NCBI GenBank assembly: GCA_018384745.1
Contig: JAHAYH010000014.1
Coordinates: 1 to 64,000 of the forward strand
DNA: 64,000 nucleotides
Direction: 5' to 3'
Source of the DNA: Caryophanon sp.
GTDB lineage: Bacteria; Bacillota; Bacilli; Bacillales_A; Planococcaceae
Numbering within the stretch: position 1 is the first letter of the stretch; the number at the start of each line of letters is the position of its first letter. The position numbers were made by a program, and so were the translations under genes. Shown one piece after another: positions 58,767 through 64,000 of the stretch. Below the pieces are notes generated by a model. That model did not search any database, was not told the origin of the DNA, and saw only the letters and a program-made list of their open reading frames with translations.

Positions 58767-59350
58767 TTAGTTAATCTCTTAATGGAGTTAATAAGGTTTT
58801 TTACTTCGGAGGTTTTTAAAGCAGCATAGAGTGCGCCTATGGCATCTGCTACGTGCTCTGCATGCGAGGAAACAATACTACGCTTACCCTTAATGGTTTT
58901 GTACTGCCACTGTGCTTCAGGATGTTTCTTGGATGCCCAAGCAATCATCTCAGCTTTAGTAGCGTTATTGTTGACATTTAACTTAACGTCCTTTGGGGTA
59001 ACTTCAATAACCTTAAGGAAGCTGTTGTTAATGGCAGCAATGATAGTGACACACATAGCGTAGGAAACCATAGCTCTTGAGCTTTGGCTTCCTACAGGTA
59101 CTTCAGCAATGATCAGATCTGCATCTTCAAGGTGTGGAATAATCCCTTCGATCAGCTGTTCAGCGATACGTATGTCTTTACTATTTTGTCGTACAGACTT
59201 GGCTGCAGATTCTTTATACGGTGAGATGACATGCAGCTCATCTACTTCAATTTCATCTGTATCCAGGTAAAGGTAAGCAATAGCTAGACCCCAGTTAGAC
59301 ATACTGGGATCCATTGAAACTATTTTAAGATAGTTCTTTTTCGGCATCAT
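58763..59350 (-). CDS. RuvC-like Holliday junction resolvase
   Basis: 195 residues with RNase H-fold nuclease motifs: IVSMDPSMSNWGLA (Asp14), LIIAEVPVGSQSSRAMVSYA near 80 (Glu), VTPKDVKLNVNNNATKAEMI near 118 and AEHVADAIGALYAAL near 165-178 (last Asp). It should cut branched DNA from replication or recombination before packaging. It overlaps the upstream gene by 26 bases. Confidence 0.82.
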   Translation of the reverse strand: MMPKKNYLKIVSMDPSMSNWGLAIAYLYLDTDEIEVDELHVISPYKESAAKSVRQNSKDIRIAEQLIEGIIPHLEDADLIIAEVPVGSQSSRAMVSYAMCVTIIAAINNSFLKVIEVTPKDVKLNVNNNATKAEMIAWASKKHPEAQWQYKTIKGKRSIVSSHAEHVADAIGALYAALKTSEVKNLINSIKRLTK

Positions 59351-59756
59351 CTTTACCAGTTGAAGCGTACTCTGGAACTACGTTCTGATCTGCATCAGTA
59401 GGTAAGAATTTAAATGGAAGTTCCTGTAGCATGTCGAGTGCATACTGGACACCAGCTTTAAATGATGGAATTTCATCTGCTTTAAGAACACGCATACCAG
59501 TTTCAGGATCTGCATCAGGATGGCCTTTAGCAGTTACTTTAACTTGGATGAATGCAGGATCTTCATCACGACGTTCTGGCATGTTCACTACATGGATACA
59601 TTGATTAACCAGATCGGTATGCCAGTTGTAGATACCGGTAGCGAATTGAGCAACATTACTCACCTCTTCCAAATCTTCGGTAGCATCTTCATGCACCAAG
59701 TTAGGATTGGTTTCGACTACTGCTTCTTCTTCCTGGTTTACTTTCTGTTCTGACAT
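59325..59756 (-). CDS. Hypothetical protein of the replication block
   Basis: 143 residues. Acidic start (NQEEEAVVETNPNLVHEDAT), a folded centre with HVVNMPERRDEDPAFIQVKV, and an acidic end. It lies between the SSB and resolvase genes. No family recognised. Confidence 0.65.
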   Translation of the reverse strand: MSEQKVNQEEEAVVETNPNLVHEDATEDLEEVSNVAQFATGIYNWHTDLVNQCIHVVNMPERRDEDPAFIQVKVTAKGHPDADPETGMRVLKADEIPSFKAGVQYALDMLQELPFKFLPTDADQNVVPEYASTGKDDAEKELS

Positions 59757-59809
59757 TTGGTATTCCTCTGGTGAGGTGCAGGTAATCTACACCCCGGGTT
59801 GTGAATGAA

Positions 59810-60565
59810 TTATTTGCGGATCATGCTACGGCGATTGGCAGTACGAGATTTCGGACCATCTTCAGAATTGCTCTTACGGCCTTTACCGCCTGATGATTTA
59901 CCACCATTTGGTTCTTTGCCTTCAGTGAAGTCACGGGTTTTACCTTTCCAGGTTTTAAGCCATTCTTCCATGAACTCAGGTTCTTCTGCTTCCTGTTCGA
60001 GTTCATTGGCAGTAAAGCCATCTTCATCAAACAGGGTATGCCATTCAGCAGAGTGAACTTTTTCATCTACTTCAACATAGTTGCCATCAACATTGTTCTG
60101 TTTAAATTTAACAGTATCAATGATTGCTACTTTAAGTTTGAAGCCAATCAGGTCAGGGAATGAATCAACAACTTCATTCACATCCTTACCGTCACGTTTA
60201 ACCTTGATGGTTTTCTCTTCTGTTTCTAGATCAAGAATACCGCATTCGCCTTCAGTGGCCAGTAGCGCTAATGCGTCAGCTTTCAGGAAGCCAGCAAGGT
60301 ACTTTTTCTTACCGTCACGTTCACTGAATACTTCGCCTTCACCAGTAGTAATCCACCAGTTTTGGAATAGTTTACGGTCATTTAGTTCAGGGATCTTTGC
60401 TTCAATTTTGATGCCTTGTGCATCGGATTTGGTTGAATCTAAACCGTATGCTGCAGTAATCACTACATCATAAACATCAGATGCTGTATTAGAGAAGTTA
60501 CCTAAACTGTCCTTTGGCTTTTCAACACCTTTGGCTTTTTTAACGCCTTTAAAGAATCCAGACAT
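59810..60565 (-). CDS. Single-stranded DNA-binding protein (N4 gp45 type)
   Basis: 251 residues. Residues 25-190 are an OB-like beta-rich domain (QGIKIEAKIPELNDRKLFQN, KLKVAIIDTVKFKQNNVDGN). The C-terminal 60 residues are Gly/Lys/Ser-rich and end in RTANRRSMIRK. In N4 the SSB has an active C-terminal segment that helps host RNA polymerase start late transcription; the basic end here fits that layout. It covers single-stranded DNA and would also assist vRNAP on its promoters. Ribosome site aaggaa before the ATG. Confidence 0.82.
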   Translation of the reverse strand: MSGFFKGVKKAKGVEKPKDSLGNFSNTASDVYDVVITAAYGLDSTKSDAQGIKIEAKIPELNDRKLFQNWWITTGEGEVFSERDGKKKYLAGFLKADALALLATEGECGILDLETEEKTIKVKRDGKDVNEVVDSFPDLIGFKLKVAIIDTVKFKQNNVDGNYVEVDEKVHSAEWHTLFDEDGFTANELEQEAEEPEFMEEWLKTWKGKTRDFTEGKEPNGGKSSGGKGRKSNSEDGPKSRTANRRSMIRK

Positions 60566-60574
60566 GTTTGTTCC

Positions 60575-60670
60575 TTATAAATATTTAAACGAAGGTTGAT
60601 AAAAAGATTGAACTACTACGGTGAGTCCAATCATGAATACAGAGACAAGGATTTCGAGAAGATAGTACAT
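60575..60670 (-). CDS. Membrane peptide of 31 residues (not in track)
   Basis: MYYLLEILVSVFMIGLTVVV ending QPSFKYL. The ATG follows the stop of the P-loop gene by one base with gagg upstream. A single hydrophobic helix. The position between gp44- and SSB-like genes and the good ribosome site support it. Confidence 0.5.
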   Translation of the reverse strand: MYYLLEILVSVFMIGLTVVVQSFYQPSFKYL

Positions 60671-60671
60671 G

Positions 60672-61400
60672 TTATGCCTCGTAGTAGTCGTCAAGAACAT
60701 TCAGTAAGTTCTGACCATTGTTGTCGATATAGGTTTCTTCAATTTCCCACATATCGAATGGACCACGTAGACGATCCCCTAAAGAATCCTTTGTGGTTTG
60801 AGTTTGGTATACATGCTTGAAGCCTAACTTCTCTTCGCGTGGCGTGATAACGAGAAGATCATTCTCATAGCCTTTCAATTTCTTGAGTGGCATTTTCACG
60901 GCAGCAACGATAACAGAAAAGTATGCTTCAACGCCATTACGTTTTAATGCGCCTTTCACGGGAACATATACTTCTTTTAATCCAGATTCTTCATTTAGAT
61001 CTGAATCAATGTGTGCTGTAAAGATGAAACGAAGACGGGATGGTGCTACATACTGCTGCATCAATTCTTTAAAGAACTGGTTATAGTTACCCCATTCTGC
61101 ACGTGAGTCTTTGGCACCTACGATGTGAACGGATTCAAACATTTCCATCATCATAGTTAGTGAGTCAATCACTACAGTATGCATTTTTGGATTGTCTTCA
61201 GCTTCAGCAATAAGTTCCAGTACATCATACGGGTCTGTAATGATTTCTTCCTGGAACTTGTTTTTGAATGGGATGTCTTTACCTGATTCGCAGTTCAGGA
61301 ATAGTACACCTTCCTGATCTTCTAGATCACGTAATGAAGCGGTCTTACCCGAACCCGGGAAACCAACAATCAATACGAGACGCTTGTTCTTACTTGACAT
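60672..61400 (-). CDS. P-loop ATPase, RecA-fold (N4 gp44 type)
   Basis: 242 residues. Walker A VLIVGFPGSGKTASLRDL at 8-25, Walker B HTVVIDSLTMMMEMF near 75-90, then RFIFTAHIDSD with a sensor-like His. This AAA_24/Sak4-like layout is found in phage recombination and replication ATPases and matches the place of gp44 in N4. It probably acts with SSB in recombination or replication. Confidence 0.8.
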   Translation of the reverse strand: MSSKNKRLVLIVGFPGSGKTASLRDLEDQEGVLFLNCESGKDIPFKNKFQEEIITDPYDVLELIAEAEDNPKMHTVVIDSLTMMMEMFESVHIVGAKDSRAEWGNYNQFFKELMQQYVAPSRLRFIFTAHIDSDLNEESGLKEVYVPVKGALKRNGVEAYFSVIVAAVKMPLKKLKGYENDLLVITPREEKLGFKHVYQTQTTKDSLGDRLRGPFDMWEIEETYIDNNGQNLLNVLDDYYEA

Positions 61401-61414
61401 AAAACTGTCCTTAC

Positions 61415-61600
61415 TTAGTCCAAGATATCATCAGCAATTTCACGTATAACGGATGCTGGAATATCATTAATTAAATTGATCCCAACTTTATCTGGGCTGA
61501 AAGAAAAGGTTTCATTCACCTCGTCATAGAAGATAAAGATACCTTCTTCATCCGCAAGCCAGACCTGATGAAGGTTTGTTTCGCTTATATGTTTAGCCAT
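61415..61600 (-). CDS. Small hypothetical protein
   Basis: 61 residues, acidic, with a beta hairpin (VWLADEEGIFIFYDEVNETF) and a helical end. It lies between the ATPase-primase gene and the P-loop gene. No family recognised. Confidence 0.6.
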   Translation of the reverse strand: MAKHISETNLHQVWLADEEGIFIFYDEVNETFSFSPDKVGINLINDIPASVIREIADDILD

Positions 61601-61621
61601 ACAGCATCTCCTGAATATTCA

Positions 61622-61646
61622 AAGTAGTGCGGGGACCGCACTACTT
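61622..61646 (-). terminator. Eleven-pair hairpin with GGA loop
   Basis: aagtagtgcgg / ccgcactactt, perfect over 11 pairs with loop gga, overlapping the stop codon of the primase gene. The T-tract is short. It is probably a terminator or an RNA-stability element. Confidence 0.55.
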
Positions 61647-63812
61647 AAGTTTCTTACTGATAGAGAGCAAGATGGTATTCTTGATTTCTTTATCGCCAAT
61701 TGGATCTTTGAGTTTAGAGTTCACATCTAGTACAGCTTCTTCAATTTCTGAATAGTCTGCACCCATGTCTACCAGGATCATGCCGTAGTTATACAATTGC
61801 TTGTTACGGTTGCCTTCACCTGTGTTCTCAATTACCCAACGCTGGATATTATCTAGATCACCCATTTCCATACGTTCCCGGATACGCTGCTCATTACGTG
61901 CAGATTTAGGAATATATGGCAGTACGTCAAATAACTTAGGATCTACTTCCTTACCATTGACCCATGCAGTGTCATTCACCAATACGCCTTTGTCACAGGT
62001 AATCCATTTCTTAGAAGGTTGTTTGGATGCTTCATCAACCTCAATATCAAATGGTAGTGATTCAATTACGTTCTGCATGAACTGCTTATAGTCTTCATTA
62101 TTCAGCTCCAGGATGTGACTGGTAGGCAGGATAATTCGGTAGCGGTTATGCTTAGGTGTACTACGCTTGGTTTCATAAATGATGTGGTAGTAGTCCTGGA
62201 ACATGGTTTGTGCTGCAGCGATAGGCGTACCATCATCCACATCTAAAACAATCAAGTTAAAGCCAGGGATTACATTGTCATCATGGCGGTAGTCATTCTC
62301 GAAGTGATGGTTACACCACTGCCAGTTTGCACGTTGGCCAAATGCTTCAATGGCTTCGATAGGAACCACATCAGGTTCATAGTCATAACTTGGATGATCA
62401 GATGAAGATACGATGATCTCATCTAGATTGGTTTCTTCCAGTACAGTAGCTTTCAAGAACATGATCTGATCAGTGAACTGCTTGGTGATCACGATGTTGT
62501 TCTTATAGGCCCATGAGATGGCATTGGCAATCATTTCATCTTTCTTGGATTTAGATCCATTGAATGATGGGAGAAGTAAATCAAGATCAGCCAAGGTAGC
62601 AGGTTCTTTAAAATCTACTAGGAACTTGGCCAGTTTCATGAAGTCTTTCTCAGGACTGTTCAGTGCCAGGAAGTCACGACCACTATCTTCAGCAAGCTTA
62701 ATTGCATACTCCAGATAGGTGATAGAGATCTCATCCTGTAAGTCTACAAAGGCATACGCTGCAGCTAGTTTGAGTACCTTGAAGAAGCGGTTGTCCATCT
62801 CAGCTTTGAGAGTCTTCTGATGTTCTTTAAACTGCTCACCACGTTTGATACACCACAATTTGTATTCCATCAGGTAGATGGCTGCATCATGTGGAAGTTC
62901 CATTACTTTCTCTAGATTAGAGATACAAGCCAACTGTTCTAGGTGGTCTGCAATAATAGACATATCAGCATTGGCATGCTTATTGAACATCTTCTTGACC
63001 AGCTCTTGAGCTGACATTTCAGATACTTTGGTAGACTCACGACTATAGCTAAAGAAGCAGCGTCGGGCATACCCGGTCTCAAGCATATTGAAGAACTTGT
63101 TCTCAGCTTCTGAACCATCAAGTAAAGAACTTGCAGTACCTGCCAGTAATACGTTAGCAGGTGTAGCAGCCTCAATACGTTCTACACGGGTGTTCTCGGC
63201 AGAGTTCTTGATCAGGTTATCTTCGATACGTCCTGTGTCGTACAGTTCCAGGAACAACACAATCATGTCTTGCTGGTTAATGAAGTTTGAGCCAATCTCA
63301 TCCACGTTATAGTTGATGGATCCTGCTTTCGCTAGACATAGTTTATGGCGGAACTGTTTGACTGCTGCAGGTGTACCTTTACTGAACTGGAATAATACTT
63401 CACCAGCACTGTTGTACTCCTTGAGAAGTTTCTCCTCCTCCTTGGCTTCTACAGATCCACGGCGACGTGCACGTTCATTGGCCAAGCGTTCAATGTTTTC
63501 TTCTGCTGCTGCAAGAAAGGTTTCCTCCAGGAAGGTTTCACGAAAGCGGTTAATAACTTGGGTGTTTAAAGTATTCATCGTATAGCCTTTACCTGTACCA
63601 GACTCGGACAGGCAGATTGCATAGATGTTTACCGGTAATACACTGTCGCCCCAACCATGAATACCCACACGCATCTGCGAGGTAAGCATGCCAAAGTAAT
63701 ACGTAAGCATTACCCGGAATAAATGCTTATTCGGGTTTTGAGTGACAGTACTCAAATGGTTGGCAATTTTCTCACCCAATGGGTGGTACTTAAACTTATC
63801 TAGGTTAAACAT
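61641..63812 (-). CDS. ATPase-primase fusion protein (N4 gp43 type)
   Basis: The frame opens at 63869, but the ATG at 63812 (MFNLDKFKYHPLGEKIANHL) follows aggaa, giving 723 residues. The N-terminal half is a DUF3987-like P-loop ATPase (CLSESGTGKGYTMNTL, Walker A with GTGKG). From about 510 to 640 there is an archaeo-eukaryotic primase-like part: NLIVLDVDDGTPIAA (metal-binding DxD), ETKRSTPKHNRYRIILP. A PriCT-like helical end follows (YSEIEEAVLDVNSKLKDPIG). It would make primers and perhaps unwind DNA. The usual order primase-then-helicase appears reversed. Confidence 0.75.
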   Translation of the reverse strand: MFNLDKFKYHPLGEKIANHLSTVTQNPNKHLFRVMLTYYFGMLTSQMRVGIHGWGDSVLPVNIYAICLSESGTGKGYTMNTLNTQVINRFRETFLEETFLAAAEENIERLANERARRRGSVEAKEEEKLLKEYNSAGEVLFQFSKGTPAAVKQFRHKLCLAKAGSINYNVDEIGSNFINQQDMIVLFLELYDTGRIEDNLIKNSAENTRVERIEAATPANVLLAGTASSLLDGSEAENKFFNMLETGYARRCFFSYSRESTKVSEMSAQELVKKMFNKHANADMSIIADHLEQLACISNLEKVMELPHDAAIYLMEYKLWCIKRGEQFKEHQKTLKAEMDNRFFKVLKLAAAYAFVDLQDEISITYLEYAIKLAEDSGRDFLALNSPEKDFMKLAKFLVDFKEPATLADLDLLLPSFNGSKSKKDEMIANAISWAYKNNIVITKQFTDQIMFLKATVLEETNLDEIIVSSSDHPSYDYEPDVVPIEAIEAFGQRANWQWCNHHFENDYRHDDNVIPGFNLIVLDVDDGTPIAAAQTMFQDYYHIIYETKRSTPKHNRYRIILPTSHILELNNEDYKQFMQNVIESLPFDIEVDEASKQPSKKWITCDKGVLVNDTAWVNGKEVDPKLFDVLPYIPKSARNEQRIRERMEMGDLDNIQRWVIENTGEGNRNKQLYNYGMILVDMGADYSEIEEAVLDVNSKLKDPIGDKEIKNTILLSISKKLK

Positions 63813-63820
63813 ATTGGTTC

Positions 63821-64000
63821 CTAAAGTTCTAGTTCCCCTGAATGTGCATAGCGTTTGGCTTGACCACAAATAGGTAATGCGTTACAGAACTTGCATGCAC
63901 CTACTTTAGATTTCACTTCTACGATAATTCCTACATCACCGGATGCATGCTTCTTGGCAAGAGCATCTGGATAGTTGTCGAAGTTACCGGTACTACGATC
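63821..64000 (-). CDS. PD-(D/E)XK nuclease, C-terminal end (N4 gp42 type)
   Basis: Open from the window edge to TAG at 63821, 59 residues ending HSGELEL. VGACKFCNALPICGQAKRYA with three cysteines is the iron-sulfur or zinc end of Cas4/RecB-like nucleases such as the DUF2800 family. The EVKSK just before it may be the last part of the nuclease core. The rest lies outside the window. It precedes the primase by nine bases. Confidence 0.65.
   Translation of the reverse strand, partial: DRSTGNFDNYPDALAKKHASGDVGIIVEVKSKVGACKFCNALPICGQAKRYAHSGELEL

Overview
The window is almost entirely the genome of a lytic N4-like podophage (Schitoviridae type). The family hallmarks are a giant 3718-residue late gene carrying single-subunit RNA polymerase motifs (virion RNA polymerase), a second phage RNA polymerase split into two genes (RNAP1 and RNAP2), an MoxR-type AAA+ ATPase beside a VWA-metallopeptidase protein, a family A DNA polymerase after a Dda-like helicase, an N4 SSB-like protein, and the late order terminase, portal, scaffold, capsid, internal proteins, vRNAP. 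The moderately AT-rich composition and the gene styles suggest a gammaproteobacterial host, possibly Acinetobacter. The host assignment is inference.

Layout. Positions 1 to about 337 do not look like phage: they hold the 5' part of an mnmA gene and the 3' end of a HAD phosphatase, and they join abruptly to a tail-fibre gene lacking its beginning. From 338 to 7972 (+) lies a tail-fibre and lysis block: tail fibre, assembly protein, other receptor-binding candidates, amidase, overlapping spanins. From 8022 to 30275 (-) lies the early/middle block, read from right to left. It begins with short genes separated by hairpins and led by five copies of a promoter-like repeat with the GCGGAGC mini-hairpin core known from N4 vRNAP promoters. 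It continues through RNAP1, an array of small proteins with RNase H, RNAP2, the AAA+ ATPase gene interrupted by a group I intron of the T4 td type, the VWA protein, helicase, DNA polymerase, a holin candidate and a NUDIX protein. From 30276 to 30554 is a divergent control region with G-tracts and three 40-42 bp direct repeats. From 30555 to 57444 (+) are two small genes and then the packaging and virion genes ending with vRNAP. From 57520 to 64000 (-) is a second DNA-replication block: Gp157-like protein, disordered protein, RuvC-like resolvase, SSB, P-loop protein, ATPase-primase fusion and the end of a PD-(D/E)XK nuclease.

How it works together. By analogy with N4, vRNAP is injected with the DNA and transcribes the early genes from hairpin promoters. 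Those genes supply RNAP1/RNAP2, which transcribe the middle replication genes. Host RNA polymerase, helped by the SSB, then transcribes the late genes. Compared with my recollection of the N4 map, the tail/lysis genes are not next to the terminase but sit between the polymerase block and the primase block.

Several genes are too short for the ORF track and were read directly from the sequence (31 to 59 codons). No tRNA, rRNA, CRISPR array or insertion sequence was seen.
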